From CAZQEC01 sp964591565 (GTDB taxonomy: Bacteria > Patescibacteriota > UBA1384 > CAJBMM01): a DNA stretch of 21,433 nt. Shown piece after piece: positions 8,359-16,320 of the stretch. Made by a program: the position numbers and the translations under genes. How positions within the stretch are numbered: position 1 is the first letter of the stretch; every line of letters begins with the position of its first letter. Location: NCBI GenBank assembly GCA_964591565.1, contig CAZQEC010000019.1, positions 1-21,433 on the forward strand, read 5' to 3'. The notes under the pieces are model-generated. The model searched no databases. It was not told the DNA's origin and worked only from the letters and a program-made list of their open reading frames with translations.

Positions 8359-10879
8359 ACGAGCGCGTGTTACCAAACGATCCAACTATAAGTACCAACG
8401 CTGGTTTTGGCTGGCTGTGGTTTTTGCTGTTTTTGGCGGTCGTCGTTTTTATTATCACCATTTTTATTTGGTATCGTAAGCGCTCCTACGAACGCAAAAA
8501 TTTTAAACGCTCGTTAGAGCTAGTAATGCTCAAAGTAGCGGTGCCAAAACAAAACACGGTTTCGGAAGAAGAAACTCGCAAAGATTTTCGTGAACTAATT
8601 ACGGTCGCCGAGCCGCTATTTGCCAGTTTAGAGCATTTATACGATCACGCGCGTCGTTTTAAAAATGAGCCGCAAGACCACATTAGTTTTGAAATTGCGG
8701 CGCACCACGGTGAGATATTTTTTTACGTTGGTCTATCCAAACACTTGGTTAGTTTGGTCGAAAAGCAGATCCACAGCCAATATCCGACTGCGCACATTGA
8801 GGAGGTCAAGGATTATTCCATTTTAACTAATCCAAACGCGTATATTGTGGCAGATCAGTTAAAACTATCCAAAAACTTTGTTTTACCCATTCGTACTTAC
8901 AAAACGCTCGAATCAAACAGCTTAAATCCGATCACCAATACCTTGTCTAAACTGGGTAATGACGGCACGGCGGTGGTGCAAATTTTGGTGCGGCCGACCG
9001 ACGGCACCTGNNNNNNNNNNGGCGCGGGCAAGTTTCATACTGGGCGAAGCAACTGCAATTAGGCAAGGGGTTTAATCCGGGCGCCGATACGACGCCAAAA
9101 CAGGTGTGGAATATGTTTAGCAAGTCGGTAGGCAAATCTACCCACACGGCTGACCCAACAATTGAGGCCGAAAACCGCTCGCTCACGCCCATGCAAGATG
9201 AACAGCTGAAACTGCTAAACTTAAAAGCCAGCAAAACCGGTTTTGAAACCCAAGCTCGGATTATTGTGACTGGGGCAGATAAAGTAACGGCCGAGATGAA
9301 CTTGAAAAATATTGTGTCGGCGTTTAGTCAATTTGCCGACCCAACCGGCAACGCTTTTCGCCAAGCCCATTACAAAAATACCGCCAGATTAATTTTGGAT
9401 TATATTTTACGCACTTTTGGGCCGGGTCCGACGATGATTTTAAACACCGAAGAAATAGCATCTATTTTTCATTTTCCAAATCGTTTGGTTGAAACACCAA
9501 ATATTCATTGGCTTAAGGCCAAAAAAACAGCGCCGCCGCCTAATTTGCCGACCGAGGGGCGAATGCTGGGAATATCAAAATTCCGCGGTGAGGACAAGCC
9601 GGTCTTCATCAAGCCAGCCGATCGCCTGCGCCATTTATGGGCGGTTGGAAAAACCGGTGTCGGTAAATCAACCTTATTACAAAATATGGCGGTAGACGAT
9701 ATTAAAGAGGGATTGGGCGTGGCGTATTTGGATCCGCATGGCGATTCGGTGGAGTACATATTGCAAAACGTGCCGGCAGAGCGCATGGATGATGTTATTT
9801 TATTTGATCCGAGCGACACCGAACGACCAATGGGCCTAAACTTGTTAGAGTGGAAAACCGCCGAACAGCGTGATTTTTTGGTGCAAGAAGCGGTACAGAT
9901 ATTTTATAAATTATTTGATCCGAATCAAACTGGCATTGTTGGGCCGCAGTTTGAGCATTGGATGCGTAACGCCGCTTTAACATTAATGGCAGATCCGGAG
10001 GGCGGAACACTGATTGAAATTCCGCGCCTTTTTACCGACAAAGAGTTCGAAACAAAAGAACTAGCTCATGTAACTGACCCAGTGGTGCGGGCGTTTTGGG
10101 AGCAACAGATGGTCAAAACGAGCGATTTTCATAAATCCGAAATGCTTAATTATTTCACCTCCAAGTTTGGTCGTTTTTTGACGAACACTATGATGCGCAA
10201 CATTATGGGACAAGCCAAATCAGCTTTTGATTTTCGCGACGTTATGGATAATAAAAAAATCTTGCTGGTTAACTTATCTAAAGGTAAAATTGGCGAGGTT
10301 AATAGTAACTTACTCGGTATGATTTTGGTTTCAAAACTGCAGGTGGCGGCGCTTTCACGCGCCGATATTGCGGAAGAAGAACGCGTGCCGTTTTATTTGT
10401 ATGTGGATGAGTTTCAAAACTTTACTACCGACGCTTTCGCCACCATTCTTTCTGAGGCGCGAAAGTACCGCCTCGCTTTGCAAGTGGCGAATCAATACAT
10501 CGAACAGTTAACGGAAGATATTCGTAACGCAGTTGTGGGTAACGCTGGCACATTAGCGGCGTTTCGAGTCGGCGCGGCTGACGCGGAGTATTTAGCCCAT
10601 GAGTTCGAACCACTTTCACCCGACGATCTTATAAATATCGATAAATACAATTTTTATCTTAAATTACTGATTGATAATCGCGCCGAGCGTCCATTTAACT
10701 GCGAAACCGTACCACAATCTACTACCGGGAACGTCGAGGTGGCAAATATGATTCGTCATTTATCTCGTCTTAAATATGGTCGCGATGCCGTTGTGGTGGA
10801 TCAAATTATTCGCGATCGTGCGAGGGTAGACAAAATAGAGCTTGGTGCCATAGATGAACCAGTACCTAGTAATAGATAA
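8355..10879 (+). CDS. Membrane-anchored TraG/VirD4-like P-loop ATPase, paralogue 1 (interrupted by an assembly gap)
   Basis: One gene across the N run at 9011: coding stops in frame before it and resumes at 9023 (RGQVSYWAKQL), matching the paralogue at 12872. Residue numbers below assume the 5-nt gap suggested by that alignment (about 839 residues). One membrane helix (about 18-40) is followed by YRKR, placing the rest in the cytosol. A conserved N-terminal region, from memory annotated DUF8128 in Patescibacteria, precedes the ATPase: Walker A GKTGVGKST (430-438), the DPHGDS motif, and Walker B FYLYVDEFQNF (Asp-Glu about 683-684). This is the HerA/VirD4/TraG family that couples ATP hydrolysis to DNA or protein translocation. 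It overlaps the disordered protein gene by ATGA. Substrate unknown; no relaxase or VirB4 is nearby. Confidence 0.85.
9011..9020. other. Assembly gap (10 N) that breaks the ATPase reading frame
   Basis: The flanking frames require a true length of 2 modulo 3. The paralogue reads RPVDDNWQIRG where this gene reads RPTDGT-gap-RG; a 5-base gap restores a WQxRG-like junction exactly. Confidence 0.8.
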
Positions 10880-10894
10880 GGGGGAACGTATTAT

Positions 10895-10920
10895 GTATCA
10901 GGTATCAGGTATAAGGGGGG
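10895..10920. repeat. ggtatcag word repeat
   Basis: gtatcag is repeated and followed by gtataaggggg, directly after the ATPase stop. The same ggtatcaggtataagg wording recurs at about 12687-12703. The following AT-rich stretches (10922-10946 and 10982-11028) are tandem-like caatt/tcaat words. Confidence 0.65.
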
Positions 10921-10948
10921 AGAATTAAGAATTATCAATTTCCAATTA

Positions 10949-10978
10949 GCCCATCCTTCGCTAAAAGCTACGGAGGGC
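10949..10978. repeat. Short imperfect hairpin repeat
   Basis: GCCC...GGGC with inner TCC/GGA and GCT/AGC pairs around an aaa loop. I recall close relatives (ccttcgctaaagctacggagg) as common dispersed repeats in metagenomic bacterial genomes. It might serve as a weak terminator for the ATPase gene but no T tract follows. Confidence 0.5.
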
Positions 10979-11029
10979 AGGCAATTTTCAATAAATTAGC
11001 AATATTCAATTTTCAGTTATTCAATCAAT

Positions 11030-11083
11030 AGTTCTCGCGAACGCTCGAACATTATTGTTCGAGGAACTTCAGTTCCGAGAACT
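11030..11083. repeat. Inverted repeat AGTTCTCG...CGAGAACT
   Basis: AGTTCTCG (11030-11037) pairs with CGAGAACT (11076-11083), with inner CGCTCGAACA / TGTTCGAGGA arms around 11041-11063. The two halves recur in swapped order at 16127-16185. Confidence 0.65.
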
Positions 11084-11124
11084 ATTCGCCCCTGATACAT
11101 CTTTTAGCTATTAGTTTTTAGTTC

Positions 11125-11147
11125 TTCGCTCTTCGCTACCTGCTACT
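11125..11147. repeat. 23-bp repeat, inverted copy at 12653-12675
   Basis: The 23 bases here are the exact reverse complement of 12653-12675. The core is cttcgctacctgctact. The two copies bracket the HTH regulator gene. More gctacttactactt words follow to 11163. Confidence 0.75.
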
Positions 11148-11179
11148 TACTACTTGCTACTCCCTATTAGCGTGCTCTC

Positions 11180-11195
11180 GCTCGACTAGTCGAGC
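11180..11195. promoter_or_regulatory. 16-bp perfect palindrome, possible operator
   Basis: GCTCGACTAGTCGAGC is a perfect palindrome centred about 30 nt upstream of the -35 hexamer of the HTH regulator promoter. The position fits an operator or activator site, possibly autoregulatory, but it could also be a relic of a dispersed palindromic repeat. Confidence 0.35.
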
Positions 11196-11213
11196 CGTTT
11201 ATGTTAAAAACTG

Positions 11214-11242
11214 TTGATTATTTGTTTGACTAGTGGTATAAT
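11214..11242 (+). promoter_or_regulatory. Promoter of the HTH regulator gene
   Basis: TTGATT (11214-11219), a 17-nt spacer and TATAAT (11237-11242), with TGG just before the -10 (extended -10). Best promoter by eye in the window. The start site would be near 11249, leaving a leader of about 90 nt before the ATG at 11338. Confidence 0.7.
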
Positions 11243-11337
11243 CAATTCCAGAAATGTAATAATATAAAAAATGAATAGCGAGGTGTGCCATAAGTACATC
11301 AATTTTGCGGACGTTTTTGTCTCAGGAGCATGAAAAT

Positions 11338-12438
11338 ATGAAAGAAGACTTTGATGCCCAGGCCATTTTAGACGGTTTGGTAGCTGGATTAGAAGCCAAA
11401 GCGCGAAAAGTAATATCGGCGCGTTGTGGTTTGGGTGGTAACAAAAAAGTGACTTTGTCATTTATTGGTAATGAACTGCACTTGTCTCGCGAGCGCATTC
11501 GTCAAATTGAGCGCGACGCCATAATTAAATTGTGCGACCGCCTACACGACAATTTCGAGACCGCTATTCAATACATTACCGGAGTGATAGATAGTGCTGG
11601 TGGAGTATTGGCTGAAGAGGAATTGGCCAAACTGGTGTTGACAAAAGATCGCCAAAATCCCGCCCAATACAACGCTTTGCGTTTATTTTTGCGCTTGACC
11701 AAGCATCTGATTGAAATTAAAGATTCTAAAACCACGCGCACCGGCTGGGTGCTCAAGGTGATCGATGCCAAGTCGGTGTACGATGCAATGCAAGTGGCTC
11801 ATGATCAAATTGCGCCCGCTGGTAAAGTGCTTGATTTCTCAACACTTTGGGAAATGTGCCCAGCGTATCATCAATATCCAAAACAGTTTTTGCAAAACTC
11901 AATTTCGCTGTCGCGCGAGATTATTACAACCACAGATGGTCAATACGGTTTAGCCACTTGGTCAACCATTAATCCAAAAAACATGCGTGATAAAATATAT
12001 TATGTGTTGAATCAGTCTGGCGCGCCATTACACTTTACTGAAATTACTAAAAAAATTCACGAAAACGCCTTTGATAGTAAAAAAATAGTTCAGCCAACGG
12101 TACACAATGAATTGATTGCCGACGACCGTTTTGTGTTAGTTGGACGAGGCATTTACGCTTTATCGCACTGGGGTTACAAACCTGGTACGGTTGAAGATGT
12201 GATTGCGGCCGTATTGAAAAAAGCCAAAGGTCCAATGACGACCGATGAAATTGTGACCGAAGTGCTAAAGAGTCGTCAAGTCAAAAAAAATACCGTCATT
12301 ATTAATTTGCAAATTAAGCCACAGTTCGTCAAAGTCGGTCGAAAACTCTACACCATAAAACCTGCGACAAAAGGGGAAGTGACGGCTGATGTTCAAGATA
12401 CGCTTAAGGTAGCGGCGAAAGAAGCAGGTAGCAGGTAG
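11338..12438 (+). CDS. Sigma-70 region 4-like / HARE-HTH DNA-binding protein
   Basis: Encodes 366 residues from the ATG at 11338, chosen because AGGAG (11324-11328) lies 9 nt upstream; a TTG at 11305 is in frame but lacks a ribosome site. Residues 15-66 resemble sigma-70 region 4, with the recognition helix LSRERIRQIERDAIIKL at about 49-65; regions 2 and 3 are absent, so it is not a complete sigma factor. Residues 214-280 look like a HARE-HTH winged helix as in the RNA polymerase delta subunit (end LVGRGIYALSHWGY), and 284-342 like another winged helix (PMTTDEIVTEVL). Such fusions are frequent in Patescibacteria (recalled). It lies between the two paralogous ATPase genes on the same strand with its own promoter, so it may regulate this locus (inference). 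Its last codons and TAG stop lie in the gtagcagg repeat. Confidence 0.85.
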   Translation: MKEDFDAQAILDGLVAGLEAKARKVISARCGLGGNKKVTLSFIGNELHLSRERIRQIERDAIIKLCDRLHDNFETAIQYITGVIDSAGGVLAEEELAKLVLTKDRQNPAQYNALRLFLRLTKHLIEIKDSKTTRTGWVLKVIDAKSVYDAMQVAHDQIAPAGKVLDFSTLWEMCPAYHQYPKQFLQNSISLSREIITTTDGQYGLATWSTINPKNMRDKIYYVLNQSGAPLHFTEITKKIHENAFDSKKIVQPTVHNELIADDRFVLVGRGIYALSHWGYKPGTVEDVIAAVLKKAKGPMTTDEIVTEVLKSRQVKKNTVIINLQIKPQFVKVGRKLYTIKPATKGEVTADVQDTLKVAAKEAGSR

Positions 12439-12484
12439 CTTGTAGATCGTATCAGGTATTAGGTATCAGGTATTAGGTATCAGG
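12424..12484. repeat. gcaggta and 14-bp gtatcaggtattag tandem repeats
   Basis: gcaggtagcaggtag (12424-12438) encodes the last residues and stop of the HTH gene. Then two full 14-bp units of gtatcaggtattag (12449-12462 and 12463-12476) and a partial third (12477-12484). There are no spacers, so not a CRISPR. Confidence 0.8.
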
Positions 12485-12495
12485 GCTGACTAGGA

Positions 12496-12622
12496 TACAC
12501 TTTTGTTTTTCAGTGTCATTTCGAGCGTAGAGACGTTTATCGTCTCGTAGTCGAGAAATCTTTAAAGATCTTTCCACCCGTTCGACAAAGCTCACGGAGT
12601 CAAGATGACAATGTAAAGTGTA
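12496..12622. repeat. MITE-like inverted-repeat element, about 127 bp
   Basis: Outer arms TACACTTT (12496-12503) / AAAGTGTA (12615-12622) are perfect. Inner arms TGTCATTTCGA (12514-12524) and TCAAGATGACA (12600-12610) match at 9 of 11, as in the 7658 element. It contains a hairpin GAGACG-tttat-CGTCTC (12530-12546) and the shared gagaaatct motif (12553-12561). Confidence 0.75.
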
Positions 12623-12640
12623 CCCCTGGTATCAGGGGGG

Positions 12641-12836
12641 TTGCTGGTAGCTAGTAGCAGGTAGCGAAGAGCGAAAAGACGTATTAGGTATCAGGTATAA
12701 GGTATAAGGGGGCTTTAGAATTGGTGTCTCTTTCCCTCCTTTCCCTGATACCCCATACCTGATACATGATACGATTTGATTGCCAATTATCCATTATCAC
12801 TTACATTATCATTTATGCATTATGATTTATGCATTT
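12641..12836. repeat. Mosaic of short word repeats upstream of the second ATPase
   Basis: gctggtagctagtagcagg words with the 23-bp repeat (12653-12675), ggtatcagg/ggtataagg words (12681-12712), their reverse complement ctgatacc/cctgatac (12744-12770), and AT-rich attatcattatg words (12778-12836). No coding potential seen. Together with 12439-12640 this fills the 433-nt space before 12872. Confidence 0.7.
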
Positions 12837-12840
12837 GTCT

Positions 12841-12849
12841 TGTTATAAT
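12841..12849 (+). promoter_or_regulatory. Extended -10 promoter of the second ATPase gene
   Basis: TGTTATAAT (TGn plus a perfect TATAAT at 12844-12849); no good -35, as expected for extended -10 promoters. The ribosome site AGGGGA (12858-12863) follows, 8 nt before the ATG. Confidence 0.6.
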
Positions 12850-12871
12850 TTACCTATAGGGGACTAACGTT

Positions 12872-15800
12872 ATGGCTTTGGCTATCTTTATTGTAGTAAT
12901 GCTTGTGCTAATCGCGCTAGTGGGTGTTTTTGCCTTACGTTCAGTGTGGGGGCGTATTAGTTTTGATCAGCGTAAATTAGAGTGGCTTTCCAGTCGCCAA
13001 CACGTATTGCTCATGATTGAGGTGCCACGGTATAACGATAAAACGCCGCTGGCCGCTGAACAAATGTTTGCCAGTCTGCACGGCATTCAACAAGCTGGCG
13101 GTGAGTTTCAGGAGCACATTAGCTTTGAAATTGTGGCGGTCGGCTCAAACATTCGTTTTTACGTTTATTGCCCGGTGCATTTACGTGATTTTGTAGAAGG
13201 TCAAATTTACGCTCAATATCCGTCGGTTGAAATTGTTAAAGTAGATGACTACACTAAAACAATTGATCTATCGCGAGAACATTTAGTTGGCGCAGAGTTG
13301 GAGATGACAAAGTCTGAGTTTTATCCGATCAAAACATTTGCCAACTTTACGGTTGATCCCTTGGCCGGCATTACAGCGCCTTTGGCTAAAATGGAAGATA
13401 CAGAGCAAATGTGGATTCAAATTCTCATTCGTCCAGTTGATGATAACTGGCAAATTCGTGGCACAAAATTTATCGAAAATATGCGCGCTGGGTTCGGGGC
13501 AAAAAAATCAATCGCCAGGGGAGTGATTGGTGGTTTTGGCACACTGGCGACCGATACCGTGCGCGAGGCAGCTAGCCCGGGCTCGATTAAAGTTGATCCA
13601 GGCGCCAAGATTGAAACTAAATTGTCTGGTTCTATCGAGAGCGGGCTCAAAGGAATTGAAGAAAAAATTAATAAACTAGGGTTTGCCACCAAAATTCGCA
13701 TCGTGGCAATTGCGCCAGATATGTATTCGGCTCAAGGTAAAGTAATGAGCGTGGTGGGCGCGTTTAAGCAGTTTAACACCACTAACTTAAATGGTTTTAC
13801 CGCCAATCAAATGGTCGCCGATTCAACCAGTCTTTTTGATCACTACACCGCGCGCAGTTTTGATGACTCAGGGCAGATATTAAATATCGAAGAGCTGGCG
13901 TCGCTTTACCACCTGCCAAATATCACGGTGGAAACACCCAACATTGTGTGGACGCGGGCTAAAAAAGGTGAGCCGCCCAGTAATTTACCATTGGTGGGAG
14001 TTGTACCAGCGGCAGAGTTAACTCGTATTGGAAAAACGAACTTTCGCAATTCGGAAAAGGAGTTTGGGATTAAATTAATGGATCGTCGGCGTCACACTTA
14101 TGTAATAGGGAAGTCTGGTACCGGCAAAAGTACATTATTAGAAAATATGGTTATTGATGACATTAATGAAGGCAGGGGAGTAATTTTGGTTGATCCGCAC
14201 GGCGAAACGTACGAACATGTGCTGGCGGCGGTGCCAAAGCACCGCATAGATGATGTAGTATCATTTGATCCGTCTGATCGCATGCATCCGATTGGTTTTA
14301 ACTTACTCGAGCAGGTTGATGAAGATCTAAAGGGCATTGTAGCGTCGGGGTTCGTCGGCATCTTTGAGAAGATGTTCAGCAACTCGTGGGGCCCGCGCCT
14401 TGAGCACATTTTGCGCAACACGGTGCTGGCTCTATTGGAATATCCGGGCTCAACTATGATGGGTATTCCGAAAATGTTGACTGATAAAAAATATCGTCAA
14501 ATGGTAGTGGCGGTGCTGAAAGACCCAGTCATTCGTGATTTTTGGGAGAATGAATTTGCTAGTTGGGATCAAAAGTTTGCCGCTGAAGCGGTGGCGCCAA
14601 TTCTAAACAAAGTGGGACAGTTTATTGCCTCATCAACAATTCGCAACATAGTTGGTCAGCCCAAATCGACGTTTGACGTACGGAAACTGATGGACGAGGG
14701 CAAAATTTTGCTGATTAATTTGTCACGCGGAAAAATTGGCGAGGACAATTCGGCTATGTTGGGTGCTATGATGATCACCAAAATACAACTGGCGGCTATG
14801 AGTCGAGCCGATATTACCGAAGACTTACGCACCGATTCGTATTTATACGTTGATGAATTTCAAAACTTTGCCACCAAAAGCTTTGCTACCATCCTTTCAG
14901 AGGCACGAAAATATCATCTCAATTTGGTGATGGCCAACCAATACATTGCTCAAATGCCCGAAGAGGTGCGGGATGCGGTGTTTGGCAACGTCGGCACCAT
15001 AGTGACGTTTCGGGTTGGGGCAGGGGATGCTAGCGAGCTGGTCAAGGAGTTTACGCCCGAGTTTACGGAAGTGGACTTGACCAATCAAGATATTCATAAA
15101 ATTTATATTAAACTGTCAATTGACGGCTTAACTGGTCCCGCATTTTCGGCTAATACCTTAAGACCAATTGCGCCTGACACCAACTACACCGATGACATTG
15201 TGCGACATTCGCGCGAGCTTTATTCGCGTAGTCGGGCTGAAGTGGAGAGCGAGATGGGGACAGACATGGACGTTGTCAGACCGAAATCGCCAGTGGCTAG
15301 TGATGGCTCAATTGCTCTGCCGGCGATAAAAATTAATCGCGAGCACATTATCAACGGTTTATATTACAAAGAACTGCACGCCACCGGTGGGGTGAAATGG
15401 TGGGAAGGGGAGTCGATAGAAGCGGTTATTGCGGAAGAAGAAAAGAAGCGGCAGAAGTTTTTGGTTAAAAAAGTGGAGCAATTGAAAGCAGGAACTGAGC
15501 AGATGACAGAAGACAAAGGACAGAGAACAGAAAATAGGGGAGCGGGCGGCCAGGATTTGAAAAATGATGAGCAAAAGGGGAGTGATTTGGGGGAGAGGGG
15601 GCTTGGAGTTAATTCCACTAACATTTCAAATGATGATACGTCAGATGAGAATAATTTAAATTCTACAAATACCCCATTTTTGACTAAAAATGATCAAAAT
15701 TTGTCAGATAATATGAAATCTGGTCAAACTGATCATTTGAGCTCAAATTCAGGTTTAGAGTCTCGCGTCGATGATTTAGCGACTGAATACGATCAATCTA

Positions 15801-16069
15801 CAACCTCTAACGTCGCCAAACACGATCAGAAGGCACCAGAATCGCCTACAAGCCCCGAAACACCCAATATGGGTATAATTGACAATCAAAAATCAATTTT
15901 AGAGCGGTTTATGTCTAGTAAGATTACGGATTTAGATGACGATGATGCTGTTAATAACAAAAAGGTAAGTCACACTGAAGATGTACCCAAAGGATCACCA
16001 ACGGTTGCGTCAAAATCCTCTATTTCGGAGCTAGACGAAGGTGTGCCGTACTCAATTCCATCAGAATAA
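12872..16069 (+). CDS. Membrane-anchored TraG/VirD4-like P-loop ATPase, paralogue 2, with long disordered tail
   Basis: Encodes 1065 residues, with the same architecture as the ATPase at 8355: one N-terminal membrane helix (about 2-25), a conserved domain with HISFEI, QIYAQYPSVEI and WIQILIRP segments (HISFEI, QIHSQYPTAHI and VQILVRP in paralogue 1), Walker A GKSGTGKST (413-421), a DPHGET motif, Walker B SYLYVDEFQNF (Asp-Glu 661-662), and a sensor-like region with LVMANQYIAQM. The core ends near 800. The remaining 260 residues are low complexity, Asp/Ser/Asn-rich, and absent from paralogue 1, probably a flexible docking region. Part of the tail is made by a gaggacgg-type repeat (15493-15540). 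Expected to drive translocation of DNA or protein at the membrane; the substrate is unknown. The two ATPases might form a mixed hexamer or act in separate machines. Confidence 0.88.
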   Translation: MALAIFIVVMLVLIALVGVFALRSVWGRISFDQRKLEWLSSRQHVLLMIEVPRYNDKTPLAAEQMFASLHGIQQAGGEFQEHISFEIVAVGSNIRFYVYCPVHLRDFVEGQIYAQYPSVEIVKVDDYTKTIDLSREHLVGAELEMTKSEFYPIKTFANFTVDPLAGITAPLAKMEDTEQMWIQILIRPVDDNWQIRGTKFIENMRAGFGAKKSIARGVIGGFGTLATDTVREAASPGSIKVDPGAKIETKLSGSIESGLKGIEEKINKLGFATKIRIVAIAPDMYSAQGKVMSVVGAFKQFNTTNLNGFTANQMVADSTSLFDHYTARSFDDSGQILNIEELASLYHLPNITVETPNIVWTRAKKGEPPSNLPLVGVVPAAELTRIGKTNFRNSEKEFGIKLMDRRRHTYVIGKSGTGKSTLLENMVIDDINEGRGVILVDPHGETYEHVLAAVPKHRIDDVVSFDPSDRMHPIGFNLLEQVDEDLKGIVASGFVGIFEKMFSNSWGPRLEHILRNTVLALLEYPGSTMMGIPKMLTDKKYRQMVVAVLKDPVIRDFWENEFASWDQKFAAEAVAPILNKVGQFIASSTIRNIVGQPKSTFDVRKLMDEGKILLINLSRGKIGEDNSAMLGAMMITKIQLAAMSRADITEDLRTDSYLYVDEFQNFATKSFATILSEARKYHLNLVMANQYIAQMPEEVRDAVFGNVGTIVTFRVGAGDASELVKEFTPEFTEVDLTNQDIHKIYIKLSIDGLTGPAFSANTLRPIAPDTNYTDDIVRHSRELYSRSRAEVESEMGTDMDVVRPKSPVASDGSIALPAIKINREHIINGLYYKELHATGGVKWWEGESIEAVIAEEEKKRQKFLVKKVEQLKAGTEQMTEDKGQRTENRGAGGQDLKNDEQKGSDLGERGLGVNSTNISNDDTSDENNLNSTNTPFLTKNDQNLSDNMKSGQTDHLSSNSGLESRVDDLATEYDQSTTSNVAKHDQKAPESPTSPETPNMGIIDNQKSILERFMSSKITDLDDDDAVNNKKVSHTEDVPKGSPTVASKSSISELDEGVPYSIPSE
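15493..15540 (+). repeat. gaggacgg-type word tract inside the ATPase tail
   Basis: Words such as acagaagacaaagg and acagagaacagaa, translated TEDKGQRTEN, in the same codon phase as the tract at 7909-7964 (TEDGIQRTED). Confidence 0.65.
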
Positions 16070-16090
16070 ATTACATCATTGATCGCTAAA

Positions 16091-16122
16091 CAATGTCGCA
16101 GAACATACATTGTGCGACATTG
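16091..16122. repeat. Perfect 10-bp stem-loop after the second ATPase gene
   Basis: CAATGTCGCA (16091-16100) and TGCGACATTG (16113-16122) pair perfectly over a 12-nt loop, 21 nt after the stop codon. No T tract follows, so it is only a possible terminator. Confidence 0.6.
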
Positions 16123-16126
16123 GTAC

Positions 16127-16185
16127 TGTTCGAGGAGTTTTGCGACGAACTATTTTTACATTTAGTTCTCGCTGGCGCTCGAACA
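16127..16185. repeat. Inverted repeat TGTTCGAG...CTCGAACA
   Basis: TGTTCGAGGA (from 16127) and AGTTCTCG...CGCTCGAACA (16164-16185) are the same half-elements as at 11030-11083 but in opposite order. AT-rich words (attatgatttattc) follow at 16255-16285. Confidence 0.6.
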
Positions 16186-16320
16186 ATAATAATTTATAAT
16201 TACCATTAAAATGACCTAGCCTGCTCTTGAACCTATGCTATCTTATGCTCTAGACATTATGATTTATTCATTATAATTTATCCATTTCTTCATACCACTC
16301 CCCTACCCACTTCACTATTC

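Noticed and set aside
9104..10879. Separate soluble ATPase gene starting at 9104
   Set aside because: Coding continues upstream in frame to the N run, and the paralogue at 12872 shows one continuous protein with the upstream part.
11305..11337. TTG start for the HTH regulator
   Set aside because: No ribosome site at suitable distance, whereas the ATG at 11338 has AGGAG 9 nt upstream.
12449..12484. CRISPR array
   Set aside because: The repeats are 14 bp, directly adjacent and without spacers; no cas genes in the window.
641..16069. Complete conjugative or integrative element
   Set aside because: No relaxase, integrase, VirB4, pilin, tRNA attachment site or direct repeats at the edges were found; only the coupling-type ATPases are present.
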